Numbered from the stretch's first letter, positions 14,068 through 23,031 are shown. The stretch: 43,560 bases of DNA from Saccharothrix sp. NRRL B-16348 (GCF_001280085.1 NZ_LGED01000271.1:1-43560), one strand, 5' to 3'. Numbers and translations are program-made. The notes: generated by a model from the letters alone, not told the origin.

Positions 14068-15984
14068 GTGCGATACGCCGCGGGGATCGACCTCGGCACC
14101 ACGTTCACGTCGGCCGCGGTCGCCGACGCGGCGGGGACACGGGTGGTGCCGCTGTCGCCGGAGGTCGTCGTGCCGTCGCTGGCCTACGGCGCGCCGGACG
14201 GCACGCTGCTGACCGGCGAGGCCGCCGAGGACGCCCCGGCGGATCCCGGCCGGCTGGGTCGCGGGTTCAAGCGCAGGCTCGGCGACCCGACACCGCTGCT
14301 GCTCGGTGGCCGCGCCTACACCCCGACCGCGCTGATGGCCGCGCAGCTGCGCGCCGTGCTCGACCAGGTGACCGACGCGATGGGCGGACCGCCCGCGTCG
14401 ATCGTGCTGACCTGCCCGGCGATCTGGGGCCCCTACCGGCGGGAGCAGTTCGCCGAGGTGCCCAGGCTGGCCGACGTCGCGGACTTCCGGCTGATCACCG
14501 AGCCGGAAGCGGCGGCCACGCACTACAGCCGCGAACGCACGCTCGGCGACGGCGAGGTGGTCGCGGTGTACGACCTCGGCGGCGGCACGCTCGACACCAC
14601 CGTGCTGCGGGTGCGACCGGGTGGCATGGACATCCTGGGCACGCCGGAGGGCATGGAGCACCTCGGCGGCATGGACCTCGACGACGCGCTGTTCGCCCAC
14701 CTCGACGAGCGGCTGGACGGCGCGATCACCCGGCTGGACCCGGCCGACCCGGCCGAATCCGAGGCGGTGGCCCGGATCCGCGCGCTGTGCGTGCACGCCA
14801 AGGTCGAGCTGTCCACCGAGCCGGACGTGACGGTGACCGTGCCGCTGCCGTCCGGACCGCGCGAGCTGACGATCACCCGGCCGGAGTTCGACGCGGTGAT
14901 CCGGCCGTCGCTGGAGCTGACCGTCGGCGCGCTGGAACGCACGGTCGCGTCGGCGGGGTTACGCGGTGACGAGCTGTCCGCGGTGCTGCTCGCGGGCGGT
15001 TCGTCACGGGTTCCGCTGGTGCGGCAACTGGTGTCCGAGGCGTTCGGGAAGCCGGTGCGGGCGGCCCACCACCCGAAGTTCACCGTGGCGCTCGGCGCCG
15101 CCGCCCTCGCGGCACGCGCGTTGGCCGACCCGGAGCCGGCCCACTCCGCCACGACGCCGCCGCCCACCGGGCCGCAACCTGTCGGGCCGCAACCTCCCGG
15201 GCCGAGGCGAGGCCGACTGCGGGCGTTGGCGGCCGGCGCGGTGCTCGTCGTGGCCGCCGGTCTGGTCGTTGTCCTGGCCGCGCACACGGTGTCCAAGACG
15301 ATCGCCACGACCACCACCGTGACCACGACCACCAAGGCGTCGTCCGAGCCCGGGCCCGCGCCCACCACCTCCACCCCGTCGTCCACGAAGGAAGCCCCAC
15401 CCTCTTCGAAGTCGGCGCCGTCCTCCGTCCGCTCGGAGACCACACGTCCGTCCGTCACCAAGACGGCGCAGGGCCAGCCACCTCCCCGGGAGATCAAGCT
15501 CCGGAGCGAGGTGACCAACATGTGCGTGGGGATCCGCGGCGCGAACGCCGGCACACCGACGAACAACGACCTCACGCAGTCCAGGTGCGACGAACACCCG
15601 GACGCCAACCAGAAGTGGTTCTACACCGTGCCCCACCCCAAGGCGGGACCGAACGGCAGCGACCTGCTGATGTTCTCCCACATCGGGGACGCGAACGACA
15701 CCGCCCGGTACTGCTTCGACCTGCCCGCTTTCGCCAGTCAACCGGCCGGGACCAAGGTCGTCGTCTCGACCTGCAACGGAAACCTCGACGACAACCAGCA
15801 GTGGTGGGTGGATCGCGACGCCGCGAGCGGGACCGTCCGGATCCGCAACCACGCGAGCGGCGGTCGTTGCCTGGCGCTGGAGCGCGACGAGGCCTGGCCG
15901 GAGGGCGCACCCGTGACGATCGAGGAGTGCACCGACAACACCGCCCGCTGGTTCATGGTGGAGACCGGTGCCGCGGGTCGCTGA
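14068..15984 (+). CDS. Membrane Hsp70-like ATPase with external ricin-B-like lectin domain
   Basis: 638 aa from GTG 14068 (MRYAAGIDLGTTFTSAAV; starts at 14023 or 14035 would add up to 15 residues). Residues 1-355 are an Hsp70/actin-type nucleotide-binding domain: phosphate-1 IDLGTT, connect motif VYDLGGGTLDTTVLR, adenosine motif LLAGGSSRVPLV. There is no substrate-binding domain or lid. A Pro-rich linker leads to one membrane helix (about residues 384-405, AGAVLVVAAGLVVVLAA), then a Thr/Ser/Pro-rich stalk, then about 160 residues with cysteines and QKWFY, NQQWWV and GGRCLALE, which fit a ricin-B/beta-trefoil fold outside the cell. It may be a glycan or wall sensor. Divergent from the regulator operon; a shared operator lies between them. 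Confidence 0.85.
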   Translation: MRYAAGIDLGTTFTSAAVADAAGTRVVPLSPEVVVPSLAYGAPDGTLLTGEAAEDAPADPGRLGRGFKRRLGDPTPLLLGGRAYTPTALMAAQLRAVLDQVTDAMGGPPASIVLTCPAIWGPYRREQFAEVPRLADVADFRLITEPEAAATHYSRERTLGDGEVVAVYDLGGGTLDTTVLRVRPGGMDILGTPEGMEHLGGMDLDDALFAHLDERLDGAITRLDPADPAESEAVARIRALCVHAKVELSTEPDVTVTVPLPSGPRELTITRPEFDAVIRPSLELTVGALERTVASAGLRGDELSAVLLAGGSSRVPLVRQLVSEAFGKPVRAAHHPKFTVALGAAALAARALADPEPAHSATTPPPTGPQPVGPQPPGPRRGRLRALAAGAVLVVAAGLVVVLAAHTVSKTIATTTTVTTTTKASSEPGPAPTTSTPSSTKEAPPSSKSAPSSVRSETTRPSVTKTAQGQPPPREIKLRSEVTNMCVGIRGANAGTPTNNDLTQSRCDEHPDANQKWFYTVPHPKAGPNGSDLLMFSHIGDANDTARYCFDLPAFASQPAGTKVVVSTCNGNLDDNQQWWVDRDAASGTVRIRNHASGGRCLALERDEAWPEGAPVTIEECTDNTARWFMVETGAAGR

Positions 15985-16003
15985 CCGCCCGCTCCGCCGT
16001 GCC

Positions 16004-16019
16004 GTAGGGATATCCCTAC
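16004..16019. promoter_or_regulatory. Palindromic operator, copy 2
   Basis: GTAGGGATATCCCTAC is a perfect 16-bp palindrome, 20 bases after the Hsp70-lectin stop and 110 bases before the first type VII substrate gene. It is nearly the same as the site at 13963-13978. Directly after it, CCCGCG-AA-CGCGGG (16019-16032) could form a short hairpin. Confidence 0.65.
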
Positions 16020-16129
16020 CCGCGAACGCGGGATAACTCCCCGACGTCGAGGGACAGCCCCAGCGACTTCCCCGCCCGTGAACGGGACGCTGTGCCTACC
16101 AAGGCAAGGCGAACAGGGGAGTCCAGGCG

Positions 16130-16582
16130 ATGGTCAGCACCGACGAGGCGGTGATGGTCGGCAGGAAGATCGCCGCGGTTGCCGCGATCCGCGACAACGT
16201 CGTGGCGGGCAGGTTGACGCTCGACCCGGAAGTGGGCGACAAGGTCCTGTCGATGTTGCGCGACCAGATGGACCGGGTGGACGCCTGGTTGCGCGGTGCA
16301 CAGCGGCTCGCCCGTCGCGCGCCGCTGGGTCGCAACCCGGTCGGGCAGGCGATGGCGGCCAAGTTCGAGCACCGGGCGGGCGCCGACGACGGCAGCCTGT
16401 CGTTGGCGGGCGTGCTGACGCCGTACCGCCTGGTGCTGGGGGAAGCCCACGCCGCGGTCGACGAGGCCATGAAGTTGTACCGGCGGACCGAAGAGGACCA
16501 GGCCGACGGCTTCCGGCGGTTGGCCGACGGGCACGGCCCGTACCTCAGGGTCACGCCCCGGCACACCAGCCCCGACCAGTGA
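16130..16582 (+). CDS. Helical hypothetical protein, first gene of type VII substrate operon
   Basis: 150 aa from ATG 16130, with GGGGAG about 8 bases upstream. It is predicted helical and polar without a signal peptide (VMVGRKIAAVAAIRDNVVAG, AHAAVDEAMKLYRRTEEDQA). Size and composition fit small ESX/Esp-type partner proteins, but no WxG motif is present and I do not recognise the family. It is followed after 2 bases by the PPE-like gene and has an operator-like palindrome upstream, so it is probably the promoter-proximal gene of the operon running to 24316. Confidence 0.7.
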   Translation: MVSTDEAVMVGRKIAAVAAIRDNVVAGRLTLDPEVGDKVLSMLRDQMDRVDAWLRGAQRLARRAPLGRNPVGQAMAAKFEHRAGADDGSLSLAGVLTPYRLVLGEAHAAVDEAMKLYRRTEEDQADGFRRLADGHGPYLRVTPRHTSPDQ

Positions 16583-16584
16583 GA

Positions 16585-18222
16585 ATGGACAAGCGAATGG
16601 CACCGCAGAACGTGCCCTCCGAGGACACGATCGCCGTGGTCAGTCCCTACCTCGACGTGGCGTTGCCGGAGGCGTGGAACTGGGCCGCGTACGACCACCG
16701 CACGCTGTACGAGTCGGTGCACGTCGACAACGACCCCGGACAGGCCGGCGCGCTCGCACAGGAGTGGCTGGAGTTCGGCGAGGAGATGGTCGACTCCGCC
16801 CAGTTGATGCGGGACTGCCTCGTCGCCGGCGAGGAGGGCTGGCAGGGGGAGTCGGCCGAGTCGGCCCGCGGCGCGATCCGCGAGCTCGCCGACTGGAGCG
16901 AGGTCGCCGCGCTGACCGCCGCCGACCTCGGTCAACGGGTGGGCGAACAGGCCCGGATCATGGCCGAGGCCAGGGCCGCCATGCCGGAACCGGTCGACTT
17001 CGACTGGCACGCCACGCTCACCGACGGCTTCGCGACCGGCGGCATGGCGGGTTTCGCGGCGGCGCTCGTGGACGTGAAGAACAAGAGCGATCAGGCGACG
17101 TCGGCCCACCACCACGCGGTCCTCGTGATGGCCCGCATGGAGGAGCAGTCCCGCGCGGTGGACACCGCCTCCCCGTGGTTCAGCCCGCCGCCGGACCCGG
17201 TCACCGGCAGCACCACCACGCTCTGGAAGCACAGCAGTCCGGCGGACGGCGAGTTGTCGACCACGTCGGAGCCCCTTGTCCGCACGACGGTGGGAACTCC
17301 CGCCGGGGAGGTCACCGTCGACGTGCCGAACTCGGGCGGGTACGGGGGGAGCGGAGGGCTGTCCGACCCGGACGCCGTTCAGCCGGCGGGGACGACGTCG
17401 CCGACGGCACTGCCGGCGCTGGGCGCACCGGCGGCGCAGTGGGGACCGCCGGGACTGCCGTCGGCACCGCTGGGACAGCTGGGACTGCCGGCGGCATCGC
17501 CGGGACAGGTCGTGGCGCTCCCGTTCTCCGCGCCGAGTCCCGGGATGCCGGACCTGGACGTCCACAAGCCCGGTGGTCCGGCGGCGCAGGGAGTGCTCGC
17601 CACGTCCTCGTTCACCGCGCCGAGTCCCGGGGTCCCGGGCGGTCCGTCCACTGTGGATCAGCACCGGCCCGGTTGGACGGCGCCGCAGAGTTCGGCGGGA
17701 GGGCCGGGCTTCGGCGCGGGAGATCCCGGTGGGTCCGCGGGCAGGCTGCCGAACCGGGATGGGCACGGGCCGGGCGGGACGTCGCCGTGGACTTCGAGGG
17801 GTACGGCGAACGTTCCGGCACCCGATACCGCGATGCCGCGGAACGGCGGCGGTGGTGGCGGGGAAGGCGGCCGGGGCGGGGCGGGACCGCGGGGTTCGAT
17901 CAACGTGCCCGCGGACGGCGACCCGCGCAACCGGATGGCCTACACCCCACCCAACAGCGGCCCCAGTGGGACCGGGCCGGCGCTCCCGAGGCCCGGCGGT
18001 CCCGGTATGCCTGGTGGTCCCGGTGTGCCCGGCACGGCCGGGATGGCGGGAGGCGGGATGCCGGGCGGTGCCGGCGGCGGCCAGGGTGCCGAGGACGAGG
18101 AGCGCAAGGCCAAGTACGTCGGTGGTGAGCGGTTCTTCGAGGTGTCCGACGCCGACCTGGCTCCGTCGGTGATCGGCGGCCGGGCGCCCGGCGAGCAGCA
18201 GGGTCAAGGGGGCCGGTCGTGA
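16585..18222 (+). CDS. PPE/WXG-like type VII secretion substrate with Pro/Gly-rich tail
   Basis: 545 aa from ATG 16585 (a second ATG at 16597 is possible). Residues 35-200 are helical with EEGWQGESAESARG, the WxG turn of WXG100/PPE proteins, after WLEFGEEMVDSAQLMRDC. From about residue 215 to 500 the protein is low-complexity Pro/Gly/Ser/Thr. The end reads ERKAKYVGGERFFEVSDADL then APSVIGG, a motif also found at the end of the protein at 20403-21977. PPE proteins are exported by ESX systems with an EspG chaperone, and the EspG gene follows with a GTGA overlap. Surface or secreted location is inferred. Confidence 0.8.
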   Translation: MDKRMAPQNVPSEDTIAVVSPYLDVALPEAWNWAAYDHRTLYESVHVDNDPGQAGALAQEWLEFGEEMVDSAQLMRDCLVAGEEGWQGESAESARGAIRELADWSEVAALTAADLGQRVGEQARIMAEARAAMPEPVDFDWHATLTDGFATGGMAGFAAALVDVKNKSDQATSAHHHAVLVMARMEEQSRAVDTASPWFSPPPDPVTGSTTTLWKHSSPADGELSTTSEPLVRTTVGTPAGEVTVDVPNSGGYGGSGGLSDPDAVQPAGTTSPTALPALGAPAAQWGPPGLPSAPLGQLGLPAASPGQVVALPFSAPSPGMPDLDVHKPGGPAAQGVLATSSFTAPSPGVPGGPSTVDQHRPGWTAPQSSAGGPGFGAGDPGGSAGRLPNRDGHGPGGTSPWTSRGTANVPAPDTAMPRNGGGGGGEGGRGGAGPRGSINVPADGDPRNRMAYTPPNSGPSGTGPALPRPGGPGMPGGPGVPGTAGMAGGGMPGGAGGGQGAEDEERKAKYVGGERFFEVSDADLAPSVIGGRAPGEQQGQGGRS

Positions 18223-18989
18223 TCGCACCGGACTTCGTGCTGTCGGCCCGTGAGTTCGACATCGTCTGGGACGGTCTCGACCTCGGCCCCAAGCCCTACC
18301 CGCTGGACGTGCCCAGCGTCGGCCGGACCGCCGCGGAACGCGCCGAGGCCGCCGAGGAGGTGTACCGGGACCTCGCCGAACGCGGCCTGGTGACCGGCCG
18401 GGGGTTGGACGAGCGGTTGGCCGGGCAGTTGCGGCTGCTGGCCCGGCCCGACGTCTCCGTCGACGCGGTGGGCCACATCGGCGTCCCGCTGCGGGCGGTG
18501 GCGGCCCGCGACGGGCACGGCGGCGTGCTGGCGGCGTTCGGCGAGGACGAGCTGTGGCTGGTCGGGATCCGCCCGACCGCGCTCGCCGGCTCGATCGTCG
18601 CGGTGCTGCCGGAGAACCAGGCCGGCCCGGGCCGTGCGATGTCGGTGCCGTACCAGGCGATGGCCGCCGCGGTGAAACCGACGACGGACGACGACCCGTT
18701 CACGTTCGCGTCCACCGACGACGACCACGAGCGGATCACGATGGTCAGAGCCGGACTGTCCACTCGGGACGCGGCGGAGCTGGCCGAACTGGCGGACCAC
18801 CGCCATGCCGGCGGCCAGTTCGGGGTTTCCCGGCGTCAGCGGCGATCGCCGGTCGTGGTCACCTGGTTCGACACCCCGAGAGGCCGCTACCTCGGGGTGC
18901 GGGACGGGGACTGGGTGAGCTTCGCGCCCGCCGACAACGACCGCCTCACCGCACGCATCGACCTGACACTCAACGAGGTGACGCCATGA
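18219..18989 (+). CDS. EspG-family ESX secretion chaperone
   Basis: 256 aa. The start FVLSAREFDIVWDGLDLG and the blocks DAVGHIGVPLRAVAARDG, AFGEDELWLVGIRP and RSPVVVTWFDTPRGRYL follow the EspG family pattern. EspG proteins are cytosolic chaperones that bind the tip of PPE-type substrates and deliver them to the type VII ATPase. GTG 18219 overlaps the PPE-like stop (GTGA) and its own stop overlaps the next start (ATGA), so stoichiometric expression with the substrate is likely. Confidence 0.88.
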   Translation: MIAPDFVLSAREFDIVWDGLDLGPKPYPLDVPSVGRTAAERAEAAEEVYRDLAERGLVTGRGLDERLAGQLRLLARPDVSVDAVGHIGVPLRAVAARDGHGGVLAAFGEDELWLVGIRPTALAGSIVAVLPENQAGPGRAMSVPYQAMAAAVKPTTDDDPFTFASTDDDHERITMVRAGLSTRDAAELAELADHRHAGGQFGVSRRQRRSPVVVTWFDTPRGRYLGVRDGDWVSFAPADNDRLTARIDLTLNEVTP

Positions 18990-19522
18990 CGACATCGCAC
19001 AGCAGCCCGCCGGTCGGTTCGGCCGCGTGGCTGGAGGACGTGCAGCACCGGAGCGCACAGCTCAAGGAGGACATCGACAACGCGGTGGTCACGCTCAGCT
19101 CGCGGGACGACGCGGTCACCGTCACGGTCGGCCCGAACGGCGCCCTGCACAACCTCAGCCTCGGCCACCGCGCCGCCGCCATCAGCCACACCCAGCTCAC
19201 CACGCTGATCATGAGCACCGTCCGCGACGCGCAGCGCCAGGTGGCGGCACGGGTGTCGGAGGCGTTCATCCCGTTCGGCGACCCGGCGCTGACCGAGCAG
19301 ACCAAGAACCTCATCACCTACCTGCCGCCGGAGGACGTCCCGGACGCCGCCGCGACCGGCGAAGGACCGAAGGACCGGTTCGTCCCGGAGGAACTGGTCG
19401 AGCAGGGGCCCCGGCAACCCGCACCCGCGCCGCACGCCCCGCCGCTCCCGATGCCCGCGGCCAGGGCGCCCCGACGCCGCCCGGCCGAGGACGACACCGT
19501 TGACGAGATGGAGCCATGGTGA
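18986..19522 (+). CDS. YbaB/EbfC-like protein with acidic tail
   Basis: 178 aa from ATG 18986. The core (VTLSSRDDAVTVTVGPNGAL, HNLSLGHRAAAISHTQLTTL) fits the YbaB/EbfC fold, seen in nucleoid-associated proteins and often encoded beside type VII substrates in actinomycetes. A Pro-rich linker ends in the acidic DDTVDEMEPW. The second YbaB-like protein here (23744-24316) ends in the similar EEEDWEAPLW. The acidic tail with a terminal Trp may be an interaction motif. The stop overlaps the next start by 7 bases. Confidence 0.75.
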   Translation: MTTSHSSPPVGSAAWLEDVQHRSAQLKEDIDNAVVTLSSRDDAVTVTVGPNGALHNLSLGHRAAAISHTQLTTLIMSTVRDAQRQVAARVSEAFIPFGDPALTEQTKNLITYLPPEDVPDAAATGEGPKDRFVPEELVEQGPRQPAPAPHAPPLPMPAARAPRRRPAEDDTVDEMEPW

Positions 19523-20424
19523 CGACGTTCGACACGAAGCCGCCCACGACCGCGCCGGAAACGTCCGGTGGCTCGGGTGGCACCGGTGGGCCGGAAGGCC
19601 AGTTCGCCATCGAGATCGAGCACCAGGTCAACGTCCTGGCCAACGAGGCCAAGCAGGAAGGTGTGCCGATCGTCGGCCACGTCCTGGAAGGCATGGACAA
19701 CGTCGGTGACGGCGGCGGCCCGCCCGCTGATCCGTTCGTCCAGTTCTTCTCGTCCGGGTTCGGCTGGATGATCGACAAGGTCGGCTTCCTCCGCGACGCC
19801 ATCGACGAGTTGGACGGTGACGCGGCCGCCGCGCAGACCGTGGTGGACTCGATGAAGGAGGCTTCCGAGGGCCTGTCCTTCCTGGCGCGAGGGCACCAGG
19901 CAGACATCACGTCCCTCCAGGACTGGGAGGGTGACGCCGGGGAGGCGTTCCGCGCCAGCATGAAACAGCTCCACGAGGAGCTGCTGGGCCTCATGCACGT
20001 CGTGCGGGGGCTGGGCACGTTGACCGCCGTGACCATCTCCATGGTGATCACCCTGCGGAAGATCGTCCGTGAGCTGGTCGCCTCCGCGCTGGGCGCCATC
20101 GTCATCATTATGGGCGCCGCGATGGCGGCGGCGGTCTGGACGTTCGGCGCCTCGATCGCGATCGGACTCGCCGCGTCGATCGCCGCCGCCGCGGTCACCG
20201 CGGTGGAATCCGCCCGCCGCATCACGATGCTGCAGGACGCGCTCGGTCGGCAGACCGAGCGGATGGGCACCCTGGAGACCATCGGCGAGGAGATCGCCGA
20301 CGCGCTCAAGCGGTTCGAGAAGGCCGCCGGGCTCGGACAGGACACCTCGGGGCGCCTCGGTGCCGTGACTCCGGACAACGAGAAGGGCTTGGAGGGCAAG
20401 GCATGGGCGCCGGTTTCAGCGTAA
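19516..20424 (+). CDS. WXG-type protein with hydrophobic helices
   Basis: 302 aa from ATG 19516. A disordered Gly/Thr-rich N-terminus precedes helical segments with SLQDWEGDAGEAFRASMKQL, a WxG turn. Then there are two hydrophobic stretches (LGTLTAVTISMVITLRKIV and LGAIVIIMGAAMAAAVW to IAIGLAASIAAAA) and a coiled-coil-like end (MLQDALGRQTERMGTLETIG). This layout is common in large actinobacterial WXG proteins found in type VII effector loci and may be a membrane-inserting or pore-forming carrier. The role is inferred. It overlaps the next gene by 22 bases. Confidence 0.72.
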   Translation: MVTTFDTKPPTTAPETSGGSGGTGGPEGQFAIEIEHQVNVLANEAKQEGVPIVGHVLEGMDNVGDGGGPPADPFVQFFSSGFGWMIDKVGFLRDAIDELDGDAAAAQTVVDSMKEASEGLSFLARGHQADITSLQDWEGDAGEAFRASMKQLHEELLGLMHVVRGLGTLTAVTISMVITLRKIVRELVASALGAIVIIMGAAMAAAVWTFGASIAIGLAASIAAAAVTAVESARRITMLQDALGRQTERMGTLETIGEEIADALKRFEKAAGLGQDTSGRLGAVTPDNEKGLEGKAWAPVSA

Positions 20425-21977
20425 CGGGCGAAGAGATCAACGACTTCGGCAATCGGCTTTCCGGGTCGTCCGACGTGGTGAGCACGGCGGCGGCCACGTT
20501 GGGCGTGATCGAGGTCCCGCCGGACCTGTTCGGCCCGGCCGCCCGCAAGCAGGGTTTCACCGACGCGATGGCGCAGACCACCCAGCGGATCACCGAGCTG
20601 CTGGAGCGTGCCGCCGAAGCCGTGGAGAACGCCGCCGTGGGCACCAAGGCCACCGCTGAGGAGTACGCCGCGGTGGAGGAGCAGAACGCCCAGGGCTTCG
20701 GCAGCATCGAGGGCGGCGAGCTGCCGCACCCGTTGCCCGGCGGTGAGGGCGGGTACCCGGTGGATCCGATGATGGCCGGCGGTTCCGGGGATCCGATGTT
20801 CGGCGGTGAGGGCGGGTACCCGGTCGATCCCATGATGGCCGGCGGTCCGGGCGACCCGATGTCCGGCGGTGGGTATCCCGTGGATCCGATGATGGCCGGT
20901 GGCCCGGGCGACCCGATGTTCAGCGGTGCTGGCGGGTATCCCGGGGATCCCATGATGGCCGGTGGTGGCATGCCGTCGCCGGACGGCACGACCGGTGGTT
21001 CCGGCGCTCCGCCCAGGGGCACCTTCGTGCCGCCCGAGGTGCCCGACCCGTCAACGATGATGCCGCCGTCCATGTCCGGTGACACGGGGATGTCTTCCGC
21101 GCCGTCGCCGTCGTCGTTCGTGCCGCCACCGGTGCCGCCGTTGCCGTCGATGCCCGGTGGTACCTCGCCGTCTTCTGCACCGTCGTCGTTCGTGCCGCCG
21201 TCGATGCCGCCGTTGCCGCCGATGCCGGGTGGCACGTCGCCGTCTTCCGCTCCGTCGTCGTTCGTGCCGCCGTCGATGCCGCCGCTGCCCTCGATGCCCG
21301 ACAGCACGAGGCCGGCGTCCGCTCCGGCATCGTTCACGCCGCCCTCGTTCACGCCGCCGTCCATGTCCGGCCGCACGGTGCCGGCGTCCGCTCCGGCGTC
21401 GTTCACGCCCCCGTTCACGCCGCCACGACCGCACCTGCCCGTCACCCAGATCCCCGGAGCCCAGTTCCCCGGCGACACCAGGGCCGCGAACGTCCGCAAT
21501 CGGCTCGAAACCGACCTGAGCACCACTCGTCCCGCGACCGACCGTGCCCTGCACAAACTGCTGCCGGTCAACCCGCCCGACCTGTTCACCCGCAGTAGTG
21601 GCGGTGGCGGTGGTGGCGTCGGCGGTGGTGGGTTCGGCGGCGGCGGTTCGTCACCGAGCCCCGGTCCCGGCAACGGCCCCCTGCCGCCCGGTGCGCTGTC
21701 CACCTACAGCAGCGTGAGCCCACCGCCCGGTGCCGTGTCCGCGCCCACCGGAGGGGGACCGCAGCTCGGCATGCCCGGTGGTCACGGCGGCACACCCCCG
21801 GCAGGCGCGCCCTTGGGCGGCGGCACGGGTCCCGGCGCCGGCCAGGGCGGCGACCAAGAGCGCAAGACGGCCTCGTACATCAAGGGCGAGGACCTGTTCG
21901 CCATGACCGACGTGAACCCGCCGCCCCCGGTGATCGGTGACACGCCGCCCGCGACCACTCCTCCGCCCGCCAACTAG
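20403..21977 (+). CDS. EspC-like type VII substrate with tandem repeat and Pro-rich domains
   Basis: 524 aa from ATG 20403. Residues 1-105 are helical and EspC-like (EEINDFGNRLSGSSDVVSTA, FTDAMAQTTQRITELLERAA). Residues about 114-190 are tandem GYPVDPMMAGGPGDPM repeats, about 230-340 are SSFVPPSMPPLP-type repeats, and a Gly-rich segment follows. The end has ERKTASYIKGEDLFAMTDV and PPPPVIGDT, matching the C-terminal motif of the PPE-like protein at 16585-18222. Probably secreted and surface-exposed. Start and frame are fixed by overlap with the preceding gene. Confidence 0.78.
   Translation: MGAGFSVTGEEINDFGNRLSGSSDVVSTAAATLGVIEVPPDLFGPAARKQGFTDAMAQTTQRITELLERAAEAVENAAVGTKATAEEYAAVEEQNAQGFGSIEGGELPHPLPGGEGGYPVDPMMAGGSGDPMFGGEGGYPVDPMMAGGPGDPMSGGGYPVDPMMAGGPGDPMFSGAGGYPGDPMMAGGGMPSPDGTTGGSGAPPRGTFVPPEVPDPSTMMPPSMSGDTGMSSAPSPSSFVPPPVPPLPSMPGGTSPSSAPSSFVPPSMPPLPPMPGGTSPSSAPSSFVPPSMPPLPSMPDSTRPASAPASFTPPSFTPPSMSGRTVPASAPASFTPPFTPPRPHLPVTQIPGAQFPGDTRAANVRNRLETDLSTTRPATDRALHKLLPVNPPDLFTRSSGGGGGGVGGGGFGGGGSSPSPGPGNGPLPPGALSTYSSVSPPPGAVSAPTGGGPQLGMPGGHGGTPPAGAPLGGGTGPGAGQGGDQERKTASYIKGEDLFAMTDVNPPPPVIGDTPPATTPPPAN
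20742..20970 (+). repeat. 63/57-bp tandem repeats, GYPVDPMMAGG units
   Basis: Four units: 20742-20804 and 20805-20867 (63 bp each), 20868-20924 (57 bp) and a diverged partial unit from 20925. All keep frame. Confidence 0.85.
21093..21420 (+). repeat. 78/72/72/69-bp Pro-rich tandem repeats
   Basis: Units 21093-21170, 21171-21242, 21243-21314 and 21315-21383 plus a partial fifth encode variants of SAPSSFVPPSMPPLPSMPGG. Unit lengths are all multiples of three, so copy number can change without breaking the frame. Confidence 0.85.
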
Positions 21978-22007
21978 CAACGCCCCTACCGCGAGGACGA
22001 CCGCACC

Positions 22008-22355
22008 ATGACCACTTTCGAACCGGGGTCCGCCCCGGGCACCGCACCCGGCTTCGACGTCGACCTCACCGCGTTGGTCACGCACCAGCAGCACCTCGGC
22101 GCGGTCCTGGAGCAGCTGGCGGACGCACTGCAGGCCGCGTCCGACGCGCACCTGCCCGAGGAGGCGTTCGGGCCGTTCGGCGCCCCGCTGGCGGCGGCGA
22201 TCAAACCCACGGCCGAGGAGGCGCGCGGCGCGTTCGAGCGGGCCGTCGAGTCGGTGGGCGCTCACCAGGACGGCATGCTCCGCACCGTTCGCGAGTACGA
22301 CGAGGTCGAGCGCGCGAACGCGGACATGCTGCACATCCGCGAAGTGGAGTCGTGA
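22008..22355 (+). CDS. Small EspC/WXG100-like protein
   Basis: 115 aa from ATG 22008. It has two long helices (VDLTALVTHQQHLGAVLEQL and EEARGAFERAVESVGAHQDG) without a clear WxG turn, the pattern of EspC/DUF2580-type helper proteins that pair with a larger WXG protein for export. The next gene starts on its stop codon (GTG 22352 or ATG 22355), so the two are probably made together as a pair. Confidence 0.72.
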   Translation: MTTFEPGSAPGTAPGFDVDLTALVTHQQHLGAVLEQLADALQAASDAHLPEEAFGPFGAPLAAAIKPTAEEARGAFERAVESVGAHQDGMLRTVREYDEVERANADMLHIREVES

Positions 22356-22990
22356 TGACGGAGCTGACGACCACGACCGCCCCACCGACCAAGGGACTGC
22401 GCCGCGCCGACGAGCTCCGCGAGCTCAAGGAGTCGGTGCGGCGCAACGACTGGGCGCACCCGGACAGCGTCGTGGTGCCCGGCGGCACGTCCGCGCTCGG
22501 GCCGGCCCCGGATCCGGTGGACGCGTTGTCGAACACCGACATCCCCGGCCTGCTCGACCAGTTGCGGCCGTTGCGCGAGGCCCAGCAGTGGTTCGCCGGG
22601 GACCCGGCGTCGGTCACCGAGTACGCGGAGAAGTGGCAGCGCGTGGCCGACCTCGCCCGGGAAGCCGGCACCCGCTTCGACACGAGCGTTCGCCGGCACA
22701 CCGCGGACTGGGGCGGCGAGGCGGGCGTCCTGTACCGGGAGAACGCCACCACCCAACAGGACGACCTGGACATGGTGGTCGAGGCGGCGGAGTCGATCGT
22801 CGCCCTGGTGACCGCCGCGGGGGACATGGCGGGCAGCACCCGCGCGCAGATCCAGGAGTCGGTGACGCACTGCGTCAACGACATCATCACCCGGCTGCCC
22901 GACTACTACAACGTGCTCAACTCCGGCCACCCCGCCGCGCTGAACCACGTGCTCGCCGACGTCGCCGCCATCGTCGACGCCTGGGCCTGA
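22355..22990 (+). CDS. WXG100-like type VII protein
   Basis: 211 aa from ATG 22355 (GTG 22352 would add one residue). After a charged N-terminus, residues about 85-200 are helical with HTADWGGEAGVLYRENATTQ, a WxG turn. It lacks a toxin tail. The gene right after it (23032) encodes a Pro-rich toxin-like protein that lacks a WXG domain, so the targeting and effector parts seem to be split between separate polypeptides. Confidence 0.75.
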   Translation: MTELTTTTAPPTKGLRRADELRELKESVRRNDWAHPDSVVVPGGTSALGPAPDPVDALSNTDIPGLLDQLRPLREAQQWFAGDPASVTEYAEKWQRVADLAREAGTRFDTSVRRHTADWGGEAGVLYRENATTQQDDLDMVVEAAESIVALVTAAGDMAGSTRAQIQESVTHCVNDIITRLPDYYNVLNSGHPAALNHVLADVAAIVDAWA

Positions 22991-23031
22991 TCCCACGAAG
23001 CCGAATCCGGCCACCACGAAGGAGATGTCCA

